The translations under genes and the position numbers were made by a program. The notes under the pieces are model-generated. The model made no database searches. It saw nothing but the letters and a program-made list of their open reading frames with translations, and was not told where the DNA came from. A DNA stretch of 64,000 nucleotides, from positions 124,001-188,000 of the forward strand of contig JABDNH010000014.1 of NCBI GenBank assembly GCA_013001055.1, read 5' to 3'. The stretch's first letter is position 1; the number at the start of each line of letters is the position of its first letter. This stretch comes from Sphingomonas sp. GTDB lineage: Bacteria > Pseudomonadota > Alphaproteobacteria > Sphingomonadales > Sphingomonadaceae. Below are positions 7,616-17,836 of the stretch, piece after piece.

Positions 7616-8445
7616 CGCATCCTGCTTTTCGGCATTTTGATGAGAAGAAACCATCATCGCTGCCCATCTATCAATTCTTCTAGTAGTCTTCGAAAGGACA
7701 TCGCTTTGCTGATGCCTATGGCCGATAGCTTGAAGCGAAACGAGGTAAGCGATCCTCACGAACCAGAAGGCCTCGCTTAATTGCCGTGCCGCCAATGCTC
7801 TCGCAAATCTTGGCGAGGAAAGATCATTGGCCGTGGCAATTGCTTGCACATAGAAACTCCAAGGCCCTCCGTGAGCTAAGGTGCTTTGGTAGTGATATTG
7901 ATGCTTAAGGACCGTCGCGGCAGAAAAATCACCTGACTCTGAAAGCTCATCAAGGATTTTCGAAAACGACCACTTTTGTCGGTATTCGTGAGGCGGCAAT
8001 TTAGTCGAGGAAGGAAACAGGCCTTCTTTTGTAAGACTTTCAAGATTCTCCCGTTCGAAGCTGCCCGGCTCTATGAAATGCTTAACCTCATTGGCTATTT
8101 TGAAGCCATGAACTTCTTCAAGCTCCTTAAGGTCTTCCCAATACTCCTTCATGAGCGCTGCTCTGTCTTCGGGCTTACAATACCCAAAGCGAAGCGATCT
8201 TGCGAATAGCTCAGAACTTGATCTTAAGAGTGTTTCGGCATTCCAACGCTGACCTAATCCGATAAGCGAGTGGATACCCTCTGCACGCTGAACAAGCTGA
8301 ACCACGAAGAACCGTAGTGTTTCGTCGTAGTTTGGCGAGTTTCCGGGAAAAATCTCTGCCCTCGGCCAAGATATGTCCATGCAACGGCGGAATGCTTGGA
8401 GCATCTCATCGAAAGCATGGCATAGCTTGCCGACGGCGAAGTCGC

Positions 8446-8449
<4 letters not shown>
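7601..8449 (-). CDS. DUF5677-like hypothetical protein in AT-richer DNA
   Basis: A 282-residue, mostly alpha-helical soluble protein. LLRSSSELFARSLRFGYCK, the ALMKEYWEDLKELEE block and YHYQSTLAHGGPWSF resemble DUF5677 proteins, a poorly known group; this is a tentative match. The DNA is clearly AT-richer than the flanks (many TTT/AAA runs, codons such as TCT, AAA, ATT), suggesting transfer. It seems to begin at a TTG overlapping the ettA stop (TTGA); an internal ATG 15 codons later is possible. No toxin, nuclease or ATPase motif is evident. Its 3' end lies in the hairpin at 7589-7615. Confidence 0.65.
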
Positions 8450-10125
<1,676 letters not shown>

Positions 10126-10215
10126 GGGTCGCGATTCCTTAGGCTGGAAAGTGGGAATTGCTGGCGAGTTAGCGAAAGGCGCCGGAGATTTCCAGCACTA
10201 CGTCCAGGGCGGCGA

Positions 10216-11850
10216 TCAGTCGCGCCCCGCCATTGCTACCACGCCTTCGAAGCTATAGTCGCTAAACTGTTCGCGCAGCGTCTTTTTCGATAGCTTGCCG
10301 GTGGCGGTGTGGGGGAGCTCGTCGACGAATTCGACTGCGTCGGGCAACCACCATTTTGCGACCTGATCCTTGATGCCGTCGACCACGGCCTCGCCATCGA
10401 CGTCACACGTGCCGTCTTTCACGCAAACGAGCAGCGGGCGTTCGTCCCACTTGGGATGGAAGATGCCGATACACGCGGCTTCGGCGATGCCATCGACGCC
10501 TACCGCAGCGTTTTCGAGCTCGATTGAGCTGATCCACTCGCCGCCCGACTTGATGACGTCCTTCGAGCGATCGGTGATCTGCATCGAGCCATCGGGGTGG
10601 AGGCAGGCAACGTCACCGGTGGAGAACCAGCCGTCCTCCGTCAGCGCGCTTTCCTCGGCCTTGAAGTAGGTGTCGACCACCCAGGCGCCCCTCACCTGCA
10701 GGTCGCCCGATGACTTGCCGTCGCGGGGTAGCGTATTGCCCTCATCGTCGATGATACGCATTTCGATGCCGAAGGGCACGCGGCCCTGACGGGCGGTATA
10801 TTCGATCTGCTCTTCATCCGACATGTCGTCCCAGCCATTGGGCTTGCCCGCGAGGCTGCCGATGGGGCTGAGTTCGGTCATGCCCCATGCGTGGCCGACC
10901 TCGATGTCGCGGTCGCGGAACCACTTGATCATGGCGCGCGGCGCGGCCGACCCGCCGATCGTCACGGTATGAAGCGGACCAAGGTCGGCGCCGGTCTTCT
11001 CGATATGCGCGATCATGTCGACCCAGATGGTCGGCACGCCGGCAGAATGGGTGACCTTTTCTTCGCGGAACAGGTCGACCATGCGTTCGGCCGTGTAATC
11101 GGCGGACAGCACCATCTTGCAGCCGACCAGCGGCGCCGCCCATGGTAGACCCCAGGCATTGGCGTGGAACATCGGCACGATGGGCAGCGCGCAATCGCGC
11201 TTGCCGAGGTTGAAACAGTCGGGCTGAATTTCCGCGAGCGCATGGAGAATCATCGAGCGGTGCTCGTAGATCACGCCCTTGGGATTGCCGGTGGTGCCCG
11301 AGGTGTAGCATAGGCCGATGGGATCGCGTTCGTCCGCCTCGGCCCAATGGAAGTCGCCGTCATAAGGCGCGATCCAGTCTTCAAAGCCCTGATCCCCATC
11401 CCAGCCTTCGGGCGGGTCGAAGCAGACATAGGTGTCGATGGTTTTCCACTGGCCCTTCATTGCGTCGACCAGCGGTTTCATCATCGCATCGTAGAGGAGG
11501 ACTTTGTCTTCGGCGTGGTTGGCGATGTAGACGAGCTGTTCGGGGAAAAGACGGGGGTTGATGGTATGCAGCACCGCGCCCATCCCGATCGCGCCATACC
11601 AGGCGATGAGGTGGCGTTCGTGGTTCATCGCCAGCGTGGCGACGCGATCGCCCTTTTTCACGCCCGCGGCGACCAGCGCCTGGCTCATCTGGCGCGCCTT
11701 CTGGGCGATTTCGGCCCAATTGGTGCGGGTCATCGTTCCGTCGGCCCAGGCTGACACGACTTCGCCGTCGGGATGTTCGCGCTCGGCATGGTCGACGAGG
11801 CGCATGACGTGCATGGGCCAATCCTGCATGGTGCCTAGACGAACGGTCAT
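10216..11850 (-). CDS. Medium/long-chain acyl-CoA synthetase (AMP-binding)
   Basis: A 544-residue adenylate-forming enzyme that activates a fatty acid to acyl-CoA through an acyl-AMP. Seen: the P-loop-like [18 protein letters not shown] (about residue 180), HANAWGLPW, the A5-type motif [11 protein letters not shown], the [12 protein letters not shown] motif, and a C-terminal [13 protein letters not shown] with the catalytic Lys. The sequence is closest to FadD-like long/medium-chain ligases used for exogenous fatty acids. GGGAGAG lies before the ATG. It is monocistronic by spacing, with about 60-90 nt to either neighbour. Confidence 0.93.
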   Translation of the reverse strand: MTVRLGTMQDWPMHVMRLVDHAEREHPDGEVVSAWADGTMTRTNWAEIAQKARQMSQALVAAGVKKGDRVATLAMNHERHLIAWYGAIGMGAVLHTINPRLFPEQLVYIANHAEDKVLLYDAMMKPLVDAMKGQWKTIDTYVCFDPPEGWDGDQGFEDWIAPYDGDFHWAEADERDPIGLCYTSGTTGNPKGVIYEHRSMILHALAEIQPDCFNLGKRDCALPIVPMFHANAWGLPWAAPLVGCKMVLSADYTAERMVDLFREEKVTHSAGVPTIWVDMIAHIEKTGADLGPLHTVTIGGSAAPRAMIKWFRDRDIEVGHAWGMTELSPIGSLAGKPNGWDDMSDEEQIEYTARQGRVPFGIEMRIIDDEGNTLPRDGKSSGDLQVRGAWVVDTYFKAEESALTEDGWFSTGDVACLHPDGSMQITDRSKDVIKSGGEWISSIELENAAVGVDGIAEAACIGIFHPKWDERPLLVCVKDGTCDVDGEAVVDGIKDQVAKWWLPDAVEFVDELPHTATGKLSKKTLREQFSDYSFEGVVAMAGRD

Positions 11851-11913
11851 GACGCATCTCTCCCTGCCAACATTCTTGTCAGCATGGCACGAAGCGACGG
11901 AATCGCAAGTGCG

Positions 11914-12240
11914 TTAGAAGGGTGAACCGGCCTGGCCCGGAACCGGGAACCCTGCGGGCATCGCGCGTTTCATCATTTCCGCAGCAGCCTGGTCGGCCTT
12001 GCCCTTGGCATCGTTGAATGCTGCCGCGATGAGGTCCTCGAGCATGTTTTTCTCATCGACGCTCATCAGGCTGTCGTCGATCGAGATGCTGACGATGCGG
12101 CCCTTGGCAGTTGTCTTGATTTTGACGAGCCCGCCACCGGCAACGCCGTCGACCTCGATATTGTCGAGTTCGCCCTGTGCCTTGGCAAGATCTTCCTGCG
12201 CTTGTTGGGCCATTTTGAGGATGTCGTTCATATCGGGCAT
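11914..12240 (-). CDS. ybaB: YbaB/EbfC family nucleoid-associated protein
   Basis: A 108-residue DNA-binding dimer of the YbaB/EbfC family. Seen: MPDMNDILKMAQQAQEDLAKAQ, VDGVAGGGLVKIKTTAKGRI and the end block EDLIAAAFNDAKGKADQAAAEMMK. It follows dnaX by one base, the common dnaX-ybaB pairing of bacterial genomes. The family binds DNA broadly; the tie to DnaX is genomic and not mechanistically settled. Confidence 0.93.
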   Translation of the reverse strand: MPDMNDILKMAQQAQEDLAKAQGELDNIEVDGVAGGGLVKIKTTAKGRIVSISIDDSLMSVDEKNMLEDLIAAAFNDAKGKADQAAAEMMKRAMPAGFPVPGQAGSPF

Positions 12241-12241
12241 G

Positions 12242-13942
12242 TCAGGCCCCTTTCTGGTTTACGGTTTCAAGTTCTGCATCCGGAAATGCGTCTGTGACGG
12301 CCTTTACCATCGGGTCGTTCAACACGGCGTCGCGCGCCTGCGCCTCGGCCAATTGTTCCTGTTCGCGCAACGAAGCATCACCGCCCGTTTGTGCAAGTTC
12401 GATCACCCAGGCAGTGCCTGTAGCGTCCTTGGCCTTGGTGGCCAGGTCGCGGGCAAAGTCCTGATCGAGCGGCGCCTTGGGTTGAAGGACGAGCTTGGGC
12501 GGCTCGTAGGCCACGAGGCCGACCTTGTCGTGCAGCTCAATGGCGCGGGCCATGTTGCCGGCGTCTTCCAGCGTCTTGATGAAGCCTGCGAAATCGGCGG
12601 GCATTCTGGGCTGCGCTGGCTCTGGCTCCGCCTGTGCCTCGGCTGCAGTCGTATCGGGCGCGGGCGCAGCCCCGCCCTTAGCTGGCGCGACCGGCGGGAG
12701 CGGCCTGCCGCCCTTGAGCGCGTCGATGACAGCGCCGGGATCGGGCATGCCCGCGGCGTGCACGAGGCGCAGAAGCGCCATGTCGAGCGCTTCGCGCGGG
12801 TCCGGCGCCACCTGCACGTCAGCAAGTCCCTTGAGCAACAGCTGCCATAGACGGTGGAGCTGCGGCCAACCCAGCTTTTCGGCGTGGGCGGCGGCGGCCG
12901 CGCGCTCTTCGTCGGAGCGCATCACGTCCCCTGCCCCGCCGGCCTTGGCGCGGCTGATGCCATGCGCCGTTTCCATGAGGCCGCGAATCACCGCGGACGG
13001 ATCGATGCCGAGCTGGTGGGCCTCGTCGAGTTCGGCGAGCAGTCTTCGCGCATCGCCTTCCAACACCACGTCGAGCAATCTCCGGATCCGCCCGCGATCG
13101 GCAAGGCCGAGCATCTTGCGCACGGCATCCGCGGTGACCGTGTCTTCGCCATGGGAGATCGCCTGATCGAGCAGGGAAAGCCCGTCTCGGGCCGAGCCTT
13201 CGGCAGCGCGGGCGATGACCGCGAGCGCCTCGCCCTCGGCTTGGACGCCCTCGGCCTTGGCGATCTTGGCGAAATGGTCCTTCAACTGTTCGGCACTGAT
13301 CCGGCGCAAGTCGAAACGCTGCGTGCGCGAAAGAACCGTGACCGGCACCTTGTCGATCTCGGTGGTAGCGAAGATGAATTTGACGTGCGGGGGCGGCTCT
13401 TCGAGTGTCTTGAGCAACGCATTGAAGGCGCTTTTCGACAACATGTGCACTTCGTCGATGATGTAGATCTTGTAGCGCGCGCTGACCGAGGCATAGCGCA
13501 CGGCCTCGATGATCTCGCGCACGTCATCGACGCCGGTGTGCGACGCGGCATCCATTTCGACGACATCGATATGGCGGCCTTCGGCGATGGCCTGGCACGG
13601 CTCGCACCGGCCGCACGGCGAGATGGTGGGACCGCCCTGCCCGTCAGGGCCAATGCAATTCAACGCTTTGGCGATCAGCCGCGCGGTGGTGGTCTTCCCC
13701 ACCCCGCGAACGCCGGTCATGATGAACGCATGTGCGATGCGATCACGCTCGATCGCATTGGCGAGCGTCTGGACCATCGCATCCTGTCCGATGAGTTCAT
13801 CGAACGTCTGCGGTCGGTATTTGCGCGCGAGGACCTGATACACCTTGGGCTCTTGCGACTGCTCGGGCGCGTCGAGGTCAAGGCCCATGGTCATCGTGTC
13901 GGGATCGGGCGCGTCTTCGGTGGGGGGCGATTCGTCGTTCAC
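12242..13942 (-). CDS. dnaX: DNA polymerase III subunit gamma/tau
   Basis: Clamp-loader ATPase of the replicative polymerase (566 aa). Seen: YRPQTFDELIGQ, Walker A GVRGVGKTTTARL (about residue 80), the zinc-binding cysteines of CGRCEPC, DEVHMLS (Walker B), and the SRTQRFDLRRI sensor region. The C-terminal part is Ala/Pro-rich and then contains the tau-like region. No clear slippery heptamer was noticed, so gamma production by frameshift is not supported by inspection. It is followed by ybaB and lies downstream of the SRP RNA gene on the same strand. Confidence 0.95.
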   Translation of the reverse strand: MNDESPPTEDAPDPDTMTMGLDLDAPEQSQEPKVYQVLARKYRPQTFDELIGQDAMVQTLANAIERDRIAHAFIMTGVRGVGKTTTARLIAKALNCIGPDGQGGPTISPCGRCEPCQAIAEGRHIDVVEMDAASHTGVDDVREIIEAVRYASVSARYKIYIIDEVHMLSKSAFNALLKTLEEPPPHVKFIFATTEIDKVPVTVLSRTQRFDLRRISAEQLKDHFAKIAKAEGVQAEGEALAVIARAAEGSARDGLSLLDQAISHGEDTVTADAVRKMLGLADRGRIRRLLDVVLEGDARRLLAELDEAHQLGIDPSAVIRGLMETAHGISRAKAGGAGDVMRSDEERAAAAAHAEKLGWPQLHRLWQLLLKGLADVQVAPDPREALDMALLRLVHAAGMPDPGAVIDALKGGRPLPPVAPAKGGAAPAPDTTAAEAQAEPEPAQPRMPADFAGFIKTLEDAGNMARAIELHDKVGLVAYEPPKLVLQPKAPLDQDFARDLATKAKDATGTAWVIELAQTGGDASLREQEQLAEAQARDAVLNDPMVKAVTDAFPDAELETVNQKGA

Positions 13943-13997
13943 GGAACGAACCTAGGCGGTGCCAGGGTGGTCGCCAAGGTGGTGATTGATGGTTTTG

Positions 13998-14092
13998 AAG
14001 GGTGGAAGCCGACGACCCGACCGAAACCGCTGTGGCTGCTCCCTTCCGGGCCTGACCAGGTTCACGGACAGATCGTCCGCCGACTTCCGAGA
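13998..14092 (-). ncRNA. ffs: Small signal recognition particle RNA (4.5S)
   Basis: On the minus strand the conserved SRP core reads GGTCAGGCCCGGAAGGGAGC (14059-14040), followed by AGCC, the Ffh-binding domain IV hairpin with its GGAA tetraloop. Flanking arms GGAAG (14088-14084) and CTTCC (14008-14004) close a long rod, giving an RNA near 90-95 nt. End points are approximate. It lies between the ferredoxin gene and dnaX, a usual place for ffs. Confidence 0.92.
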
Positions 14093-14125
14093 GGCCATAT
14101 GGCGATTTGTCATCCCGGATGCAAG

Positions 14126-14458
14126 TCAGCGATCTTCAAGGTTCACGCTGCCACCAGGCATGCGCACCGTGAAGGTATCCTGGTCGGGGATGTCGACTTG
14201 GCAGGCAAGACGCGAGTTGCGCGTTACGTGGGCAGCCAGATCGAGCAGGTCGTCCTCTTCTTCACTGGCCACGGGATGCTTGGCAAAGTCCTCATCCGAC
14301 AGAACCACGTGGCAGGTCGAACATGCCATGGCCTTTTCGCAGGCGCCTTCAAGCGGCTGTCCTTCGTTTTGCGCAAGGTCGAGGAGGTTGGTGCCGGGCG
14401 CGGCTTCCACCTCGCGGTCGAGTGTGCCGTTAGGCTTCAGGAATCGGACGAGCGTCAT
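14126..14458 (-). CDS. 2Fe-2S ferredoxin
   Basis: A 110-residue adrenodoxin-type ferredoxin. Cluster cysteines are CEKAMACSTC, then a distant Cys in SRLACQVDIP; the spacing C-x5-C-x2-C...C matches the Isc/adrenodoxin class used in iron-sulfur assembly and P450 reduction. ATG 14458 overlaps the stop of the upstream cysteine desulfurase gene (ATGA), so the three genes form one operon, supporting a role as electron donor for iron-sulfur cluster formation. The frame is open upstream of this ATG only as a shadow. Confidence 0.92.
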   Translation of the reverse strand: MTLVRFLKPNGTLDREVEAAPGTNLLDLAQNEGQPLEGACEKAMACSTCHVVLSDEDFAKHPVASEEEDDLLDLAAHVTRNSRLACQVDIPDQDTFTVRMPGGSVNLEDR

Positions 14459-15543
14459 TGGCTGGCGGCGGCCTCGTTGATACGGGTAAGGGCGTCGGTG
14501 ATCTCTTCCTCGGTCGTATAGCGGCCAAAGCCGATGCGGATCGAGCTTTTCGCTTGCTTGTCGGTTAGGCCAAGTGCGCGCAGCACGTGACTGGGGCGCC
14601 CGGAGCCCGAGGCGCACGCGCTACCGAGCGAGATTGCGATGTCACGTAACTCGGCGATTAGCCTTGCACTATCAAGCCCTTGCCGACGTACATTGAGATT
14701 TCCTCTATAGCGTTGGTCGGTGCTGCCGTTGATCGTCCAATCGTCGATCTGCGCGGTTGCGGCTTCCCACAGTGCGGCCACGTGGGCATGGTCTTCCTCC
14801 ATTCGCTCGGCGGCGATCTTGGCGGCGATGCCGAAGCCGACACATAGCGCGGGGCTGAGCGTCCCCGAACGGATGCCCTTCTCCTGCCCACCGCCGTGGA
14901 TGAGCGGTTCGGGTTCGCAACCATCGCGCTTCCAGAGGCAGCCGATGGCCTTGGGTCCGTGAATCTTGTGTGCGCTGGCAGCGATCAAATCCGGACCCTC
15001 GGGAATTCTCATCCTACCGAAGCCCTGGACAGCATCGCACAGCATCAGCGCGCCCTTGCCGTGCGCAATCGCGGCAATTTCCGCCACGGGCTGGATGACG
15101 CCGATCTCGTTGTTGACGAGCATGGCGGCGACAAGGGCGGTATCGTTGGTGACCGCAGCGCGGACGGCATCAAGATCCACTAACCCGTTGCGATCGACCG
15201 GCAAAATCGTGACGTCATGGTGTCGTCCATGCCATTCCGCCGTATCGAGCACGGCGGCATGCTCGGTCGCGATAGTGACCATATGAGGGCGGTCTGACCT
15301 CGACAACGTACCCTTGATCGCCCAGTTGATCGCTTCCGTGGCAGACCCTGTGAACGCGAGCGTTCCCCCCTGCCCCACCAATGCTGCAACGCGGTCGCGC
15401 GCAACTGAGATGGCCGCGGCAGCTTCTCTGCCGGCACGATAGGGCGCGTGGGGGTTGGCGAATTTCTCGCCGAGCCAGGGGTGCATGGCTTGTTCGACCT
15501 CGGGCGCCAGCGGCGTGGTCGCCTGATAGTCGAGATAGATCAT
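14455..15543 (-). CDS. Cysteine desulfurase (class V aminotransferase), second copy
   Basis: A PLP enzyme (362 aa) of the NifS/IscS family that takes sulfur from cysteine for clusters or thio-modifications. Seen: YLDYQATTP at the start, the PLP-lysine block SAHKIHGPKAIG (about residue 196), HGGGQEKGIRSGT, and the active-site loop SLGSACASGSGRPSH with the catalytic Cys. The start ATG overlaps the stop of another cysteine desulfurase gene (4 nt), so two different desulfurases are encoded in tandem. This copy has the more usual NifS/IscS-type loop of the two. Confidence 0.92.
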   Translation of the reverse strand: MIYLDYQATTPLAPEVEQAMHPWLGEKFANPHAPYRAGREAAAAISVARDRVAALVGQGGTLAFTGSATEAINWAIKGTLSRSDRPHMVTIATEHAAVLDTAEWHGRHHDVTILPVDRNGLVDLDAVRAAVTNDTALVAAMLVNNEIGVIQPVAEIAAIAHGKGALMLCDAVQGFGRMRIPEGPDLIAASAHKIHGPKAIGCLWKRDGCEPEPLIHGGGQEKGIRSGTLSPALCVGFGIAAKIAAERMEEDHAHVAALWEAATAQIDDWTINGSTDQRYRGNLNVRRQGLDSARLIAELRDIAISLGSACASGSGRPSHVLRALGLTDKQAKSSIRIGFGRYTTEEEITDALTRINEAAASQ

Positions 15544-16592
15544 GCGAACTTTTTGAGCTCGACCAGCAATCGATTAATATCCGCATCGGTCGTATCCGGT
15601 CCGAAACTAATACGAAGGAAATGGTTGGCGAGGTCTTCATGCCCCATCGCGGCAACGATGCGGCTACCTTTCATTGCACCCGAGGAACAGGCCGAACCCG
15701 AGGACACAGAAATTCCTGCGAGATCGAGCTGCACCAGCATCGCGGCGGAAGTGGCACCCGGCATGGCAATGCCGCCGATCGTTGCGATCCGCGGCGCGCC
15801 CTCGGCGATGATGGTTCCGCCCATGACTCTCACCGCGTTTTCAAAGCTTTGTCGCAGTTCCTTGAGACGCGGCATTGCCTTGCGGAAGCGCTCAGCTTCG
15901 AGCGCGGCGGCAAAACCGGCGGCATCGGGGACGTTTTGCGTGCCGCGCCGATAGCCTTTTTCCTGCCCGCCAATCGCCTCCAGCGTGCCGAGGTCTTTCA
16001 CCAGCAGCGCACCGACGCCCGCGGGGCCGCCCAACTTGTGCGCGGAGACAGCGATAAAGTCGGCATCCGGAAGGTCGATCTTGCCCGCACCCTGTGCCGC
16101 GTCGCACAGGAGGAGCGAGCCTGCCGCCTTCACCTTCTCGTAGATTTGCTCGATTGGCTGGATGACACCCGTTTCGTTGTTGACCAGCTGGATCGCGACC
16201 AGCGAGGGCCCATGCGCGAGCGCTTGGTTGAGCGCCGCCATATCGACGATGCCATTTTCATCGACCGTGAGCGCGACGCTGCCCTCACCCATGCCGTGCG
16301 GCACGATATCATGTTCGACGCAGCAATGTATGCGCCCCGGCATCTTGGCGCGTTTGGCGGCGATGACGACGGCTTCTGAAGCGCCGCTGGTGAAGACGAG
16401 ATCGTCCTGCCAGTCGAGCGCCGCCAGGATCTTTTTTCGAGCCTGCTCCATGATGCCGTTGCATTGCCGTGCCTCGGCGTAGGGGCTGTTGGGATTGGCC
16501 CAGCAGTCGAAGGCCGCCAGCATGGCGTCGCGCGCTTCAGGATGCAGCGGTGTCGCGGCAGCGTGATCGAGATAGAGGCGTGCCTCCGTCAT
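15540..16592 (-). CDS. Cysteine desulfurase (class V aminotransferase), first copy
   Basis: A 350-residue PLP protein, first gene of the desulfurase-desulfurase-ferredoxin operon. Seen: YLDHAAATPLHPEARDAML, VNNETGVIQP, SAHKLGGPAGVGALL (PLP lysine), GGGQ replaced by IGGQEKGYRRGTQN, and VSSGSACSSGAMKGS containing the catalytic Cys. GAGGA lies 4 nt before the chosen ATG; an in-frame start 60 nt upstream has no such signal. It differs enough from the second copy to suggest a separate role rather than a recent duplication. SufBCD/IscU scaffold genes are not in the window. Confidence 0.9.
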   Translation of the reverse strand: MTEARLYLDHAAATPLHPEARDAMLAAFDCWANPNSPYAEARQCNGIMEQARKKILAALDWQDDLVFTSGASEAVVIAAKRAKMPGRIHCCVEHDIVPHGMGEGSVALTVDENGIVDMAALNQALAHGPSLVAIQLVNNETGVIQPIEQIYEKVKAAGSLLLCDAAQGAGKIDLPDADFIAVSAHKLGGPAGVGALLVKDLGTLEAIGGQEKGYRRGTQNVPDAAGFAAALEAERFRKAMPRLKELRQSFENAVRVMGGTIIAEGAPRIATIGGIAMPGATSAAMLVQLDLAGISVSSGSACSSGAMKGSRIVAAMGHEDLANHFLRISFGPDTTDADINRLLVELKKFA

Positions 16593-16628
16593 CTTGTCCT
16601 CTTGATGATTGCCCTTCGTTTCAACCTC

Positions 16629-16638
16629 CCTATATAGG
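16629..16638. promoter_or_regulatory. Palindrome CCTATATAGG in the divergent promoter region
   Basis: A perfect 10-bp palindrome lies in the 107-bp gap between the divergent desulfurase and hydrolase genes, about 37 bp before the desulfurase start. It could hold a -10 element or a small operator; no well-spaced -35 box was found for either direction. Confidence 0.3.
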
Positions 16639-16699
16639 AGCCGCACGCGCACGGAAGCCCTTCGTGCAACATTATATCAATTTGCCGAGTTGCTCATCT

Positions 16700-17356
16700 A
16701 TGCCCGAAGTGATTTTCCCCGGACCCGAAGGTCGTCTTGAAGGCCGTTTCACCCCCGGACCGCGCCCGCGCGCACCGGTGGCACTTATCCTGCACCCGCA
16801 TCCTCAGGCGGGCGGGACGATGAACAACCAGCTCGTCCAGCTGCTGCACAAGGATTTTGTCCGCCGCGGCTTTGCGACGTTGCGCTTCAATTTTCGCGGG
16901 GTCGGTCGGAGCCAGGGCACGTTCGACAACGGCATCGGCGAACTCAGCGATGCAGCGAGCGCGCTCGACTGGGTGCAGCAAATCCACCCTGAAGCCGAAG
17001 TAACGTGGGTCGCAGGGGTTAGCTTCGGTGCACTGATCGGCATGCAATTGCTGATGCGCCGTCCGGAAATTCGCGGCTTCATCTCGATTTCGCCGCCGGC
17101 GAACCTGTACGATTTCAGTTTTCTCGCCCCCTGCCCGGCGAGCGGTATCATCATCCAGGGTTCAGCCGACGAGGTGGTGACGCCGAGCGCGGTTCAGAAG
17201 CTGGTCGACAAGCTGCGGACCCAGAAGCACATCACGATCGCGCACGAAGAAATCGAAGGCGCCAATCACTTCTTCCAGGACGAAATTCCGGAGCTATTCA
17301 AGGTGATCGACGACTATCTGGACTTCCGCCTCGATCCGGATTGCCCGATCCGCTGA
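16700..17356 (+). CDS. Alpha/beta hydrolase (dienelactone-hydrolase-like)
   Basis: A 218-residue soluble alpha/beta hydrolase of the COG2945-like type. Seen: ALILHPHPQAGGTMNN, FATLRFNFRGVGRSQG, the nucleophile elbow VAGVSFGALIG with catalytic Ser, an acid region GSADEVV, and the His in EGANHFF. This gives a complete Ser-Asp-His triad. The substrate is unknown. The ATG at 16700 gives the family N-terminus MPEVIFPGPEGRLEG. It diverges from the desulfurase operon. Confidence 0.9.
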   Translation: MPEVIFPGPEGRLEGRFTPGPRPRAPVALILHPHPQAGGTMNNQLVQLLHKDFVRRGFATLRFNFRGVGRSQGTFDNGIGELSDAASALDWVQQIHPEAEVTWVAGVSFGALIGMQLLMRRPEIRGFISISPPANLYDFSFLAPCPASGIIIQGSADEVVTPSAVQKLVDKLRTQKHITIAHEEIEGANHFFQDEIPELFKVIDDYLDFRLDPDCPIR

Positions 17357-17533
17357 TCAAAGCGTCCAGATCAGGACGTTTGCGACCAGAATTATCGCCA
17401 TGGCGATCATCAGGAGACCGCGCTGCCTTGCCGTGCGGTCTTCTTTTTGCAGGGCTTGTTTGACACCAACAAAGGCAAGCAGGAACGCGGTAATCATCCC
17501 GATGGATAGCAAGGCAGCGGCAATTGTCGTCAT
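17357..17533 (-). CDS. Small two-TM membrane protein (58 aa)
   Basis: A short open frame encoding 58 residues. Two hydrophobic segments, AAALLSIGMITAFLLAFVGV (residues 5-24) and GLLMIAMAIILVANVLIW (residues 39-56), are joined by a charged loop KQALQKEDRTARQRG. This pattern with a basic cytoplasmic loop is what a real small hairpin membrane protein looks like. Its stop abuts the stop of the convergent hydrolase gene. The Shine-Dalgarno is weak (AAAGAG). Function unknown; similar tiny inner-membrane proteins are often missed by gene callers. Confidence 0.7.
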   Translation of the reverse strand: MTTIAAALLSIGMITAFLLAFVGVKQALQKEDRTARQRGLLMIAMAIILVANVLIWTL

Positions 17534-17584
17534 GGGGCGCTCTTTTAAGCAATATTTTACCGCTTTTGCGCGATAATCCCATGT

Positions 17585-17836
17585 ATGGCCAGTCTTGCCC
17601 CCGAAGCGCGCCTGGAAGAGGCGTTCGAGCGGATCGAGGAGACGATCCTGCCCTGCATCGCGATGATGCTGGAGAGCCTGATGGACGCGTCTGCCGACAT
17701 GGCAAATGCGGATCCCAAGGCCCTGGCGGCCGAACTACAGACACTGGCGGCCGAGCTTGAAGAGCTGATCCAGGCGGTCGAGCGCTCCAGCCCCAACAAG
17801 CTGACGCCCGGCCCGTTCAAGGCGCAGGTGGCCTAG
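17585..17836 (+). CDS. Small helical hypothetical protein
   Basis: An 83-residue protein, nearly all predicted helix: LEEAFERIEETILPCIAMMLESLMDASADMA, then AAELQTLAAELEELIQAVERS with clear heptads. No known motif. Its last 4 nt overlap the convergent dehydratase gene. Possibly a small coiled-coil regulator; no family recognised. Confidence 0.6.
   Translation: MASLAPEARLEEAFERIEETILPCIAMMLESLMDASADMANADPKALAAELQTLAAELEELIQAVERSSPNKLTPGPFKAQVA

Noticed and set aside
11947-11970. GGAAC-N15-CGTT inside ybaB
   Set aside because: Wrong spacing, inside coding sequence and not facing any gene start.
12854-14521. A 555-codon plus-strand frame opposite dnaX, SRP RNA and the ferredoxin gene
   Set aside because: It runs through a structural RNA and two conserved genes on the other strand and has no recognisable domain.
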